Shown piece after piece: positions 27,990 to 41,900 of a stretch of DNA of 64,000 nt. The DNA is from Laburnicola sp. R22_1. Lineage: Eukaryota > Ascomycota > Dothideomycetes > Pleosporales > Didymosphaeriaceae. Each line of letters opens with the position of its first letter. Within the stretch, counting starts at the first letter, position 1. The notes beneath the pieces are model-generated. The model was not told the DNA's origin. It worked only from the letters and a program-made list of their open reading frames with translations, and made no database searches. Both the position numbers and the translations under genes were made by a program. The DNA lies in NCBI GenBank assembly GCA_014281115.1, contig JACONQ010000005.1, positions 992,001 to 1,056,000 on the forward strand. Direction: 5' to 3'.

Positions 27990-28640
27990 TATAGTAATTT
28001 ACTATACTATTTAATAGTAGAAACTTATAGGCGTATTATAATCTAGAAGTATAAAGATAACTATAAAGTAAGCTAAAGAAAGGATATATTATAGTAATTT
28101 ACTATACTATTTAAATGCAAACCTTCTAAAGTATAATATAGAGTTATAGTCTAAAGTAGCTATAATGCAAGCTAAGAGAAGGATCTATTATAGTAATTTA
28201 CTATACTATTTAAATATAGAGCTTCTAAAGTGTAATATAAGTTAGTAGTCTAAGGTAATTACAAAGTAAATTAAGAAAAGAGTAGGTTATAGTAATTTAT
28301 TATACTATTTAAAAGTAGGATATTTAAAGCGCAATCTAAATTAGTAGTTTAAGGTAACTATAAAGCAAATTAAGAGAAGGGTAAGTTATAGTAATTTATT
28401 ATACTATCTAAGAGTAGGGTATCTAAAGTATAATCTAGGTTAGTAGTTTAAAGTAACTATAAAGTAAATTAAGAGAAGAGTAGGTTATAGTAATTTATTA
28501 TACTATTTAAAAGTAGGGTACCTAAAGTATAATCTAGATTTATAGTCTAAGATAGCTATAAAGTAAATTAAGAAAAGAGTAGGTTATAGTAATTTATTAT
28601 AGTATCTAAGAGTAAAGTATCTAAAGCGCAATATAGGTTA
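27990..28640. repeat. 99-bp tandem array at left end of copy B
   Basis: Units begin with a form of GGTTATAGTAATTTATTATA at 28285, 28384, 28483 and 28582, with more degenerate units upstream at about 28084 and 28184. Spacing is 98-100 bp. Part of a unit continues beyond the 28648-30169 insertion at about 30187-30330. Confidence 0.8.
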
Positions 28641-29517
28641 GTAGTCTCTCTTCTGGGCAGAAGAATAAACTGCCACCACTTATTAGTTTTTAAGTGGCCC
28701 CACTGCATTTAATTACTACTTTTTTTATTGAATTACTAGCGCCTATATAATATAATATTATATAATGTTACATAATATTATGTGTAAGCGCTAAGCCCTA
28801 GGGCTAGAGCGCGTTAAAATTTTACTAATATTTCTCCCCCTAGCTTTTAAGACAACAAACAAACTTACAATAATAACACCCTAACTTGCTTGCCTACCCA
28901 CTACCTTACTAGACAATAGACTCTACTTTTCCTTACTATCTTACTAGATAATTAATAACTTAGACCCTTACTTTACTGCCACAATATATAATAAATTGCG
29001 CGCGCGCTTTCTACTCCTACTACTAAATAGCACTCTACTATCCTCTACTAATAACTTATTAATCTCTAGACACCTACCTATTACTTTACCTATCTCCTAT
29101 AGAAATTCTATAAAATAAGCGTGTTCCTATATATGCCCTACACTTTTAGCAACTATTCTTTATATATTTTTTCCTTGCAGCAAATTACTAGCTATTCTAG
29201 ATTATACTAGACCTTTTCTCTATACCTTTTGCCACTATATCGCTCCTAGATCTAATTAAACCTTGCCCCTTACTTGCTAAAAGCGCTCTAGTAATAACTA
29301 TCTCTAATATAGCTAAGGACTAGGTAGCTAAACTAGTAGAGAGAGAGCTATAAGTTAAAATTTATAGTCCCTAGAGCACCTAGGTATTACTAGACGCTAT
29401 AATAAGACAAACTAGCTATAGTAATCTATTTACTATATAACTTATACTATGCTACTATATATTCTACAAAGATAACAGGCGTCTAATATTTGTAATAGTA
29501 GTCCTATATATATATAT

Positions 29518-29648
29518 TTTTTTTTATTAATTACCTTTTTCACGCTCTTTTTAATTACTAAGCAGGGGGCTCTGCTTTTTTTGTCATGTTATTTAAGATG
29601 AAAGCCTTTGTTATGCTACCCCTAGGTAGTTAATTTAACGCTACATAT
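29518..29648 (-). mobile_element. Short A-tailed retroposon, copy 3
   Basis: The minus strand matches the body at 1899-2030 and ends in a long A run (T run on plus at 29517-29525). Both flanks are (AT)n, so the target duplication cannot be placed exactly. Confidence 0.6.
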
Positions 29649-29657
29649 ATATATTAT

Positions 29658-29745
29658 TATTGTACTACTTATTATTAGTGTAGTACTACTTATTATTAGT
29701 GTAGTACTACTTATTATTAGTGTAGTACTACTTATTATTAGTATT
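29658..29745. repeat. 21-bp minisatellite, about four units
   Basis: Units of TAGTACTACTTATTATTAGTG repeat in tandem beside the third short retroposon. Confidence 0.8.
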
Positions 29746-32700
29746 GTCCTACTTAACTTTAGGATTATCCTACTTATTATATATATATAGGCGTCTAACC
29801 GCCCGCCTAGTAAAAAGCACGTTAATAGGTTAAGGAATAGCTATACTAGATTATAACCTTAAGGTCTTATATAATAATTAAATATATTATATAGTGAATA
29901 GATAAACACTTAATATATCTAGTTCCTGATTTTATACTACGCAGGCAACCGCGCGTTATATTATTATTAACTTTAGTATCTATAAACTATAGTACAGCTT
30001 ATAATTAACTCTATAAGGGGCTAGCTAATATGTATATACTTATAAATAGTTCCTAAATAGCTAAATCTATCTTACTACTTTACCTTATTTTAAAGCATTT
30101 TTCTAGCACTCCTATAGCTTTCTATAATAGCATTATACTATATACCAAAAGTACGCGAAGTCTTCTTTTATATAGGTTAGTAGTCTAAGGTAACTATAAA
30201 GCAAATTAAAGGAAGAGTAGGTTATAGTAATTTATTATACTATCTAAAAGTAGAGTATCTAAAGTATAATATAGGTTAGTAGTCTAAGATAATTATAAAG
30301 AAAGCTAAGAGAAGAGTATATTATAGTAATTTACTATAGTAATATATAATAGCTACAAAACAAAGTAACCTATAGTAAAGATAGATAGTTAACTACGCTA
30401 GTCTAATTACGCTAGTCTTAGGTAAGTTCTATAGCTAAGGCACTAGTAGAGTTAAGTAACTACTAACAGCTACTAATAATAGTAACCTAGAACTAATCCC
30501 TCTATGCTATACAATTATATATATATAATCTTACCTATAATTATATTATATATATAAATATAACTATAATAAGAGTGTCTAAAGATTAGTTAGATATAAA
30601 ATAGTACAAGGAGACTACTATAAAGCATTTATAATAGATACTAAAAAATATAATTATAAAAGGTTTCTAGCTTATTAAATAGAAAATAGAAATATAATAT
30701 AATATAGTAAAATATGCAACTAATAAAATTAATAGGTACTTGCTATTATTTAATCTAGTAGTATAGATAGAAGTATATAAGACTGCGCGTACTAATATAA
30801 TAGTAGAACTATAAGCTAATAAACACTTTAAGATAGTCTACAAACTTCTAAACTCTACACTAAAAATAAGTAAAAAGCTAGAAAGTAGTGTGAATAAGCT
30901 AGGCTTAATTTCTAGATAATAGTCCTATAGGGATAAAACAAAAATATAAAGATATCTAAGACTAAGGCAGATATAATAGACTAAACGCAGGTTTATAGTA
31001 GGGCAATATTGCAATAACTTATAAGTTAGATAGCTTTAGTTACTTTATAATAAAATATAGGTATAGCTAATATAACTATGCTATAAATACTTTATATTAA
31101 TAATACCCTATATACTAATATATAGACTATAAACTACTTATTTCGGAAGAATAAGATAAATATTTAGGTTACTAATATAAAAAGGAAAGTTTTTTTAACC
31201 TACCTATTATTAAGCATCTAACGCAATTATATACTAATAATAAGTAGACGCAATAGTAGAGAGAAGGACCTAACTCTAGTTATACTTAACGCCCTTTAAG
31301 ATATTATATAAATGACCTTAAAACTAATACAGAAGCTGCTAGATATATTTTATATATAGGCACCTAGAGTTTTACAACTAATAAAAATTAAGATAACTAG
31401 TATTCTTTAAATAGAGGTGCAACTACTAGTAGTAACTATAGTAATAGAATAGAATATTATAATAGCGTAATCGCTAGTTACAATAAAGATTTTCTAATAT
31501 GCTTACTCTATACTATAGCACTAATAAACATACTAGATAAATAACTTCTAGCACTTTATATATCTCTCTATAAATAATATAGTATAGTTAATATAGACTC
31601 TAACCCTAACTTAGTATAAATAGAAAAGGTAAAAATTAAAAGTTACTAGATAGAACTTAGTATAAACTATAGTAAACTAATAGATAATAGATTCTACCCC
31701 TATATACTACACTAGCGATAATAGCTTAGATAGCAAATTAGACAACTAAAAAGGCATAATAATAATAGAAAAATAAAAAGAGTAATTCTCTAAGTAGTAG
31801 CGAGTTAGATAAGTATATAATAATTAGAGGGAAGTCATAATAGTAGAATAAAAAGAAGAGCAGCTCTCGCTAAAGCTATAATTTAAATAGCAATCTATCT
31901 TAGCCTAGTTACACTTTATTATAAACTAATAGTATAAAGAGAATTTGTATACTATTACTATATATTTTACAAATACTTTTATTACGTTAATATAGTGTAA
32001 TAGCTATTAATAAGAATAAAGTATAAAGAACTATTAACGCAGATAGTGCTAATTTATCTAGTAGAAGTAGATTTTAAGATGCTAAGTACAGATAGTAATT
32101 ATTATAATAATAGCTAGCTAAGACGTAGCGTATACTATAGTAAGTTACTATAACTCTATATAATACTAAAATCTTGCTAATAATTGTCAATAGAGCAAAT
32201 ATAGCTATTAACACTAATTTTAGCTAGATATGCGCTTATATAATAAAATAGTTATACGTTATAATAGTACAGATAGTTATACTTAACTAGGCTACACTTA
32301 TAATATTATATAATATAATTATATTCCTTATAATATAGGCCCTTACTTTAAATTCTATAATACTTCCCTACTAGTAAATAGTATTAGCTAAAATAGTTAT
32401 ATAGAGCAAGCAATATAGTAGTAATAGTAATAGGTCTAGTTCTAGTGTTAGAAAGTCCTACCCCTATCTAGTAAGGTTAATTATAGGGTACTAGATTATA
32501 AGATAGAGAATAATTATTAATCTTGCGTAAAAATATAAAATAGACAAGTTATCTATTTAAAGAAGTAGTAGGTCTATACCTAAGATAGGACTAATACCTA
32601 TTACTATGTCCTTGCTTAGCTAGTTTATAAATATATAACTACTAAATACTAATAGAATATAGTTAGATTATTATAGTTATAAACACTAGCAGTAACTAGG

Positions 32701-33176
32701 AGAATATTATCTTAAGCCTACTATACTAAGCGTAGATAGCAAAATTTCTTAAACTACTATTTAGGCTTACTATTAAATATAAACTAATAAGATATATTAT
32801 AAAGAACTAGCTTAAAGAGTAATATATATAAGAGCTTAATAACTATTATATATATATAAATAGAAAGTAGCAATAAATCTATAGCACGCTTAATAACTTT
32901 TAGCCACTATTATAGATATAGCTAGTTAACCTAACACTATCCTAGGCGTTAATAAATAAAAAGTTAGCTAGTATTTATAGGACTTTATAGTATAACAATA
33001 TAGCTAAAGGAGATAAAGACTATTATAAACTATAGTAGGTATATAATATAGTATATTGTACACTATAAGATTTGTAATAACTTATAATAATAATAGTACT
33101 AAAATATTTAGTCTAGACACTAGAGCTATTCTAACTAATATAATAAAGTAGGCAGTAAGTCTAGAGGCTTATTATA

Positions 33177-33295
33177 GTGGTTTTTTTTTGCGACTAAGGG
33201 GGTTCTAATAAAAATATTATAATAATAGCAGATATTCCTCCTACTATTATATACACAGAAAAGCGTTTTAAGGTAGTAATAAAAAGGGGTTTATA
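33177..33295. repeat. 119-bp repeated insert flanked by 12-bp repeats
   Basis: Shares most of its sequence with 26045-26150. The direct repeats AGGCTTATTATA at 33165-33176 and 33296-33307 look like a target duplication, but sequence present in copy A is missing at this junction. A rearrangement is equally possible. Confidence 0.45.
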
Positions 33296-34934
33296 AGGCT
33301 TATTATAAACTACTTCTTACACTTTATTACTTAAATATCTTAGTAACTAAGATATATAGAAAAATTTTATAATCCTAAAAGTGTAAGAATATATAAGTCT
33401 ATACTCTAATACCTTGCTTTTAAGTATAGTCTATAAATAGTAGCTATAGTAAATACTAGTATAAGAGGGGTAAACTCTCCCCTATAGCTATACAAAAAAA
33501 TACTATCTACCCATAATATAATCTAGAAAGGTAGTATACAGGCTGCTTATAGAGTAAGGAAGATAGAAAGAAGTATGCTATACTTAAAAACTAGGAGTTT
33601 TTAAATATAGCAAGGTTATAGCAAATATTATATAGGTAATATTAATTAAACATAATAAATATATATAAAGGCTAGACAGAAAGCCTTTACTAAAAATAGT
33701 AAATATTAAACGTATTTAAAAGGATACTATTATTAAATATAACTAAATAAGTAGGAATATAATATAAAACGTTATTTAGTTAGTAAATAAAAAGAAAAAG
33801 CGTCTAGAGTATAAGGAAAGAGTGGAATAATTAATATTAAATATTAAAGTCTTACTATAACTTCTATCTTATAGACACAGTGCTGTTACTTATTAAGTTC
33901 TATAATAAGTATAGTATAGATACGCATTCTAACTAACTATAAAGTATTTCTAGTAACCTTAAAGTATTTCCCTTATTTACTAATTTTAGTAAGGCTATTA
34001 AGGGCAATTTAAAGTAGACATATATATAATAGTATATTTAGAAATTTAATGTGTTAAGAAAGGGTACGCGTTTAGGACTTTACTCTAATAGAAAGCTACG
34101 CTAAAATAAAATTATAATTAAGATAAAGATACTAATAATTATATTACTTAATGCTATTATATGTATATTATAAATTGTAATAAGTTACTATACTAATAGC
34201 TATAGGGTGTATAGAAGCTCTTTAAGAGTTAAGTAGATATTACTAAGAAGTTTTATACTATTATTTAGATTATCTAGAATTAGATATATATTACACTTAT
34301 CTATAGTAGGATAAGCTTCCTAAGTAAAGGACAATTATTAACGTATTTAATAGCGTTAATAGCTTATTAAGAATTATTATAATAACTATAGACCTGTGTA
34401 CTAAAGGTATTAACCTTATAGATACAAACTATATTATTATAGAATTGCTAGCTCGCAAAATTAAAGAGCTTAAATAGTTTATTTAATAGCTAGTTTAGCT
34501 AGAGTAGAAAGAGTTAATTATGAACGCGCGCTTGCTTTATAATAAATATAGCTAGATTAATAAAATAAGAGTAATAGAGCGTAAGTAGTTACTAGAGAAA
34601 GTAGATATAGTAATTATAAAAGATATAATAGGCGTAGAGGAATGTAAATATTCTAATAAGAAAACTACTCTAGACTTAGAGTTAGTATGCTATAAAGCAT
34701 TAAAATTATATATGGCTAGGGCAAAGGCTAGTAAATACATCTTAAGATATAAAAAATAGAAAGAATAGTTAACTAAAGGAACTTAAACGCATGCGCATTT
34801 AGATAGAATTATAACTATTACTAGGATATAATAAGTTATAGTAATTTAGAATTAAACGCATGCGCATTTGGATAGAATTATAACTATTACTAGAACGTAG
34901 TAAGTTATAGTAATTTAGAGTTAAGTATTATACA

Positions 34935-35125
34935 ACCTAAGTTTATATATACTTTCTTATAATATTATATATTTATATACTTATTTAAGTATATTTAGGC
35001 AGGTTTATATATGCCTACGTATATTTATATATACTTATATATTTAGGTAGATTTATATATGCCTACGCATGCCTATATATACTTATATATTTAGGCAGGT
35101 TTATATATGCCTATATATATTTATA
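34935..35125. repeat. Degenerate 50-60-bp tandem repeat
   Basis: Repeated forms of TTTAGGCAGGTTTATATATG followed by CCTACGTATATTTATATA, about three to four units. It marks the right edge of the AT-rich nest. Confidence 0.6.
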
Positions 35126-35130
35126 TACAT

Positions 35131-38100
35131 TTAAGCAAAATTACGCTAAGCTAAAATAAATTTTTTTCCTAATATACGCTTTATTAGCAAAACGCTAAAC
35201 ACTAAAATATAGTTTCTAACCTAGCACTAATTTACCCCTAACTACTTTCTTTAATATCTTTACTAAATAGCATCTAAATTAAAAACTAAGGCTACTACTA
35301 GAACTATAGGGGTCTATAGCCCCTATTCTAGCCCTTTTTAGCCCTAAAATAGTGCTAGTTATATTAAAAATTCGCTAAAACACCCTATTTTTATATACTT
35401 TCTTATCTATTTTTAGGCCTTAAAAAGGGGGTTATATAATAGTTTATATCTGTCTTCCTACTAGTTATTTACTATTACCTTTTCTTTTATACCCTAATAG
35501 CGCCTTTTACCTTATAAAAGGTGCTTTTCCTAGTTAGTATTAGCGCGTAGTTAGTATAGGCCTATACTCTACGCTGCCTACTATATAAGTAAGGGCTTCC
35601 TAGATCCCTTTCTTATCCCCTATCTTAGTATAATTTTAATTTAGTTATCTCTTTTAACTATACTAGCTGTCCCTAAGAGGTTTGCCCTATAAGGCCGTGT
35701 ACCGCCCTTAGAACTTATACCTAGAGTCTATGCAACCCTAACCTAACCCTATACCTAAGCTAGGTACCTTAAACCTATTTACCAGCCTAGCAGAGAGTAA
35801 TCGCTCGATCTAACTTAACTTACAATTCACTAGTGCTCTACCGCCCCCCTCTCTTGAAGACCATCACTACGAAAAATTCAGGAACTATTAGTCAAACGCA
35901 AAGATCATAAGCACAAGCACACGCTTGTTATGGACACCTAAACATTTATACCTAGGTAGATTTATACGTCCGTCTATGTCTCTCCCACAAGAGAAGGAGC
36001 ACCTGGACTGATATACCAATCCGCGAAGTAATTAAGTGTACTCCTAGGTCCTATACCAACCTGAAATCCAACGGAGACGACCTAAGTAGGTCGCGGCGTC
36101 GATTAAACCACTCGAAATTAATTCCCTTAAGAACCGGCTGAACTTGGAAGAATCCATACTCGGATATCAAGACCAGCTGCATTCCCACTATGCGTTACCA
36201 TGTATTGCAAAAGCAGCGCACAATTTCTGCACGGCGCAGCCTAAAGGCCAACCATATGCTAGAATCAGCGTCTCAAATTACTATATTCAAGATCCAGATA
36301 TATCATCTTAATCTATGTTCGACAGGAAGACCATGTGTATCAGATCCGCATACCTCTATATAAGTTTCAACTCCGGCACCGTGATCCGATAAAGTGAATC
36401 ACTACTTTTGCATCCCTTTCGTTGGATCCTGGAGTAGCTCAAGGCATATCCACTGGCCGTAGAATGCAATAGGAGCAATACCTGTATGAACCTTGCACGA
36501 TAGCTACCTAGTTGGCTCTCTTATCAATAACTCATTGGTTGATAGAGTCAGTCGGTCGACGTATACGGTGTGTGATTTTTGCCGTGGGATATCGCAGACG
36601 CGGCGCCGAAGCGTATTTCGAGGTTTTGAGATACTGGGACTAGGTGGTCTGAACCGTGGATGAGTACACTGTCAACGGTGTTTCTGAGTCATATTCTAGC
36701 GCTTCGTATTTTACCCTTTTCACCCAAGTCAGCGATTCGAGCGTCACATGTTACCTCGTCTTCACGATATCCAGGCAACAGGTCCAACCGACAAAGCCCC
36801 AGCCACTCTAAAAAGCCGGATGATCTAGATCGTCAGGACCAGGCTGGCGGCAGCGTACCCGAATTAAGCCACCCTCATCCGAAATATACCACGAAGCGGG
36901 GTATTCCGCAGAGTAAGATGCCAGCAAATGTGTTACCAAAGAGAAAATCTTCGCAAACCTTTCGGTGCACGGTAAAACGTTGCGAGACAAGCCTTTGAAG
37001 ATAGATTGTCGGCATACTAGCGGGTTTGAAGTGGCATGAATTTGGCTAGGTTTTCGTGTTGTCTCAGCCAATGGGCTGAGAAAAACGAAGGAATTAATAT
37101 ATGAAATCCGGTTTTTAGGGCCTGTTAGTACGCTACGATTTTCACAAGTGTTTGAATGTGTAGGATTTAGATCTTGTAGCGCGTATTTACTGCAGTAGCT
37201 TCGGGAAGGCAAGTCCAAGTGCCGACGTGCAGATTGGCCAACGGTCGTGGTGGCTTGGTGTGCGCTGTCAAATTTGTGTAGTCCAGTACTAAGTTCACTC
37301 GAATACGAAAGCTCGTGGTGATGATGCAGTGCGCTCGTCGGTTGCCAGTTGATTCCCTTGGGCTTGCGGACTCCAAGTACCGGTTGGATCGAGGTGGGAG
37401 TGGACGCCAAGAATCAAAGGCGGGGAAGGTGCAGCCGCAGCCAAGCATATTTAGAGCGTGCCAGTAATAAAATGGACGAAGTCGACGAGTGAAGGGAAAA
37501 AGCGTGATATTGCTTGATTGTTGCACATGTTTAATCCCCGTGCCGATCAGGCGTGTTCCCAGGGCGTCGTCGCAAGGCAAGGCGGGGTAAGTGCACTTCG
37601 GTTGCATGCTAACAGCCGTTGCTGGGAGATGGAGGCTAATTGATTATGATGGTCGACCGCGTCGTTGAGAGGCATGGGACAGGCCATGGGGGATTGTCAG
37701 TGTATCTGGAGTGCTCCCAGCCACCTTTCGCCAAGCGACAAAACGAACGTGGCGGCGGCAGTAGGTAGCACAGTATGTGGGTCACGGTTTATCATCACAC
37801 GGCAAGGCGCGCCGTGGGAGTATGGAGAGGCGTGATTGAGATAGATAGATAGGTCGGTATGGACAGCTTGTGCAGAGCTGTTGGGCCCCACGCGTGTTGG
37901 ACCGGGCTGCCTGCAAGTGACGCCAGGCCTTGCAGTAGCTAGTTGTCGTGGAAGATTGGTGCTAGCAACAGCTCGCCCGTGCTACGTGTTTTTTGCCTGC
38001 TCATGTGCTCACGTCGAGCGAGTAAAGCTCGAAAAGAGAGGCAGGCCCCCTTGTGAAGTGTAAAATAGGCGATTAACGTTGCTGAAGGCTGAAACACAGC

Positions 38101-38979
38101 GAAGCTGGTACGGGCGCCGGGCAGGTCTCGCGTGGGCCCCACGCTGCACCAGTGCACGACTCGAGGGGCTAGCCAAAGCCGACTAGGCCTCCGCGGCATG
38201 CCATCCTCGCACAATCCTGTCATGCAGGGGATTCGCTGAGCTTTTCTCTTTTGCCGCCGCGTGAGCGGATGGCAACGACGACATATCCGCGCGGGCTTTG
38301 CCACACACACGGCCGTCTGCTGGCAAGCAGAAATGGGGGCACCGCGGGAGAAGGAGACGGCGCGGGAGCAAGGCGGGCCCAAGGTGCTCTGCGGCTCGCC
38401 ATCCAGATGCCGCTGCAAGGGGCATGCTTGTTGCAGGTAGCGGACGAACGATGGCAGAAGTTTGGTAGCAGTGCCGGCGCCACAGGAGTGATCAGCGCCG
38501 ACACCTTACTGCGAAGAGCGACGACGCGGCCGGCGTTACGGTCTACGGCGGCATGGCGTGACGACGGCGCTGCTGGAGGATGCATCAGAGAGGCCGACTG
38601 CTGCTCCGGCTCGCTAAGGCGCACGGTGCTTCCCTGAGCGGACGGCCAGGGGCTGCGTTTAGTGACGGGCAACTGGCAACTGGACTGGCCTACCTCCTAC
38701 TTTGCTTTTCGCGCCCAAGGCCTGCCTTCACTGCCTACCTACCTCTCTGCCCGCCGTCGGCCTGTCCTGTGACACCCGCGCTGTATGAGGGCCTCCCGCC
38801 GGCGCATCCAGCCCAAGTCCACCCTCGCCGCGCGCACTGCACCACCCCGACGACCTATGAGCAGCAGCCCTGAAAACATCTCGCCCGCCAACACGACGCC
38901 CTCGCCCTGCGTAACACCCGCCTCGGGCACTGCGCACGCCCTCGCAGAGCAATAACGGCATTGCCGCCTGCCGGCAGTA
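35131..38979. other. Isochore boundary and kinesin upstream region, no convincing gene
   Basis: AT-rich text gives way to balanced composition around 35.65-35.85 kb. A 61-codon plus-strand open run at about 36112-36309 could be a decayed exon but matches nothing I know. Open frames at 36660-36998 (+), 36808-37410 (-) and 37939-38418 (-) overlap each other on both strands and look like chance runs. 38.25-38.98 kb is GC-rich and is probably kinesin promoter and 5' leader. Confidence 0.4.
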
Positions 38980-41900
38980 ATGGCCTCGCCTCCAGGCTCG
39001 CCGCCCGGCGCCGCCCTCCAGCGCCCCATGAGCGCCATGATCCGCTCCAACCGCTCGAGCAGCAGGATGAGCATGTGCAGCAAGCAGGGCGGCTCGCGGG
39101 CCTCTGACGAGGACTCCAGGACGGCCGTCAAAGTCGGTACGTCTCCCCCCTTTGCCGCTGTGCTCCCCGCCGAAACGAAGCTTTAACCCAAGTCTAATGC
39201 AGCTGTTCGCGTGCGCCCCCCGCTGAAGTCTGGCGATCCGGGCTTCGACCTCGTCCCTCAGCGCTTTCGCGGAGCCACATGCCAGGTCACATCGCCCTCG
39301 AGCCTCGCCGTCGATGCCTCCGGCGGCCGCAAAATCTTCGTCTTTGACCGCGTCTTCGGCGAGGATACGGATCAGGGGGGTGTCTTCGACTACGTGTGCG
39401 AGAGCGTCACCTCGTTCGTGCAGGGCTACAATGTCTCCATCCTCGCATATGGCCAGTCCGGCGCCGGCAAGTCGTACACCATGGGCACGACCGGCCCGCG
39501 CGACCAGGCAGACGCCAACATCATGGGTAAGCCTTCTGGAAGATTGGCCGTAGACACACGGTCGCTGACCGGAGCAGGTATCATTCCACGTGCCGCGGCC
39601 GACTTGTTTGAGAAGCTGGAAGGACCAAATCGCTCCGCCGGCTCAGGCATACGTGCGCCGTCGCGACTCTCTGGGCTCGGTTCTGCGCAGGGCATGTACA
39701 GCAAATCGGCAAGCAATAAGAACTGGCAATTGAAGGCGACCTACGTTGAGGTAGGTAGACCAGTCCAGTCTCACATACGAAGCTAATCTGGATAGATCTA
39801 CAACGAGCAACTCCGCGACCTTCTTGTGCCAGAGCACACACCCGTCCACGAACGCCCCGTCGTAACGATTCGCGAGGACACCAAAGGCCGTATCCTCCTT
39901 ACCGGCCTTACCCAGATATCGATCAATTCCGTCGAAGATCTCCTCAACGCCCTCAACTTTGGGTCCTCCATTCGCCAGACCGACGCCACCGCAGTGAACG
40001 CAAAGTCTTCCCGCTCGCATGCCGTATTTAGCTTGAACCTCGTACAGAAGAAGAGTTCGACAGGCACCCTCACAAAGCGCGAGAAGCGCATGTCTGTTCC
40101 CATTGAAGCCATGTCCGGCAGCAATGAGAACTGGGTCACGGTTGACAGCAAACTTCATTTTGTGGATTTGGCTGGTAGTGAGAGGCTGAAGAATACACAG
40201 GCGCAAGGGGAGCGAGCGAAGGAAGGCATCTCCATCAATGCCGGACTCGCAAGCCTGGGCAAGGTCATTTCGCAGCTGTCCTCGCGAGCACATGGCGCCC
40301 ATGTTTCTTACCGCGATTCGAAGTTGACGCGTCTGCTACAAGACTCCCTCGGCGGAAACGCCATCACCTACATGATTGCTTGTGTCAACCCCGCTGAGTT
40401 TCACCTGAGCGAGACATTGAACACAGTGCAATATGCCCAGCGCGCCCGGGCCATCCAGGTCAAGCCGCAGATCCAGCAGGTGCACGATGACAGCGACAAG
40501 CAGGCGGTCATTGAGAGGTTGCGAGCCGAGGTGCAGTTTTTGCGGGATCAAATTAGACTTTCCGAGCGAACGGATAGGAAGAAGACAAGTCCCCAGGAAC
40601 GGAATGAACGCCAAAACGAACGAGAGATCGAGCTCAACAACCATTTGCTCGACGTGCAGGAGAACTATAAAGCTCTTAGTGCACGCCACGCGAAACTGAT
40701 CTCAGAAATCACCAAAGCTCGCGACCATGATTCCGAGGATACCCCCATGCTCAACGATGCCATTGGTGATGCCGCCGTGGAGCGATTAAAGCGATCGAAC
40801 TCGTTTGCCGAAGCGGTGGAATCAGTGGTGCTCGAGTATGAGAAGACCATCCAGAGTCTGGAAACTTCCCTCTCGAACGCCAGATCTTCGTTGTCGACCA
40901 ACGAGAGTGAGTTATCCGAGAAAGAGACTAGGATCGCATTCTTGGAGAACCAAGCACAGCAATTGCAGGCTCGCATCCAAAAGGCCATTGACCGCGAAGC
41001 TAGCAACGAAGAGTATGTGAAAACGCTCGAGGCTCAGGTTGACAATAGCGCTTCCGGTATCGAGAGGAACGATACCGTCATTTCAGACTTGCGGGAGAAC
41101 CTGCAAAAAGCGCGCGAAAATGAGGCTAGCTGCGAAGACTACATCTCCACCTTGGAAGAACGTCTCGCCGAGAACGAGCAAGAAGTGGATCTGATGCAAC
41201 GGGAAATTGAGCGGCTGAAGCACGTCGTGGAACGTCAGCGAAGTATTGGCAAGCTCGACAACCTTTTATACGAGCTGGATAGTATCCGCCAGACGGACGC
41301 AAAGGGCGAAGAACCACTTGTCAATGGCCACTCGAAGAAGTCTAGCGACCCATTCACGGAAAGTCGGTCTTCCGAAAATGTCAACCGCCAGCTCAACAAT
41401 GCGGACGCTATCGCCGAAGAGGATGAACAGGAGCGCCCATCAACCGCTGGTGCTGGTCCTCCTGCCACCGATGGAGCTGAAGATCACGACGGAGATCAAA
41501 CACCAACCATTTCCACACAGGATCTGAAACCAGAGGATACTGTGGACGTACCGCAAAGCCCTGCCCAGTCCAACTATGTGCACGACAAGCTAGACTCTGT
41601 TACGCAGGAGCTGTTCGATCTTCGCGTGGAACATGAAGGCACTGTTCAAGACTACGAAAGACTATCTAGCAAGTATCAAGAGGCTTTGCGTACATTGGCT
41701 TCTCTTCAAGACGATGTGGATGAGGCGCGGCACCGAAGACCTTCGCTGGCGGCCTCTTCTCGGCCCACATCTTTGTTGGCGGAAACGGGTGTGCATGAAC
41801 TCAAGACAGAAGATGAGCCACTATCATCCTCGCGTACTTTATCTGCAGAACTATCCCTAGCAGAATCTAACAATACATGCACTCCAGACGAGGAGACCGA

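Larger units (their letters stand above)
28648..30169 (-). mobile_element. Non-TIR insertion with 17-bp target duplication, copy B (inverted)
   Basis: Flanked by ATATAGGTTAGTAGTCT at 28631-28647 and 30170-30186, inside the 99-bp array. The interior is the reverse complement of 15817-17045, with an extra 30-40 bp at one end. It contains the short retroposon at 29518-29648 and a minisatellite. No open frame is seen. Confidence 0.6.
27790..34930 (+). mobile_element. Unclassified two-copy element, copy B
   Basis: Parallel to 13561-25090 in the same orientation, starting with the text around TACTTATTAATAGTTAAG and ending in the about 65-bp repeats near 34800-34930. It lacks the pogo, Tc1, solo-LTR and 13-bp-duplication insertions of copy A, which defines those insertions precisely. 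It carries its own insert at 28648-30169 and a change at 33165-33307, where sequence present in A (about 22812-23068) is missing. Frames are as broken as in A. Confidence 0.6.

Noticed and set aside
35732..35752. CCCTAACCTAACCCTA-like words resembling telomere repeats
   Set aside because: Only two to three imperfect units; no array.
36808..37410. 200-codon minus-strand open frame
   Set aside because: Overlaps other long frames on both strands, has no domain and no splice partners, and composition looks random.
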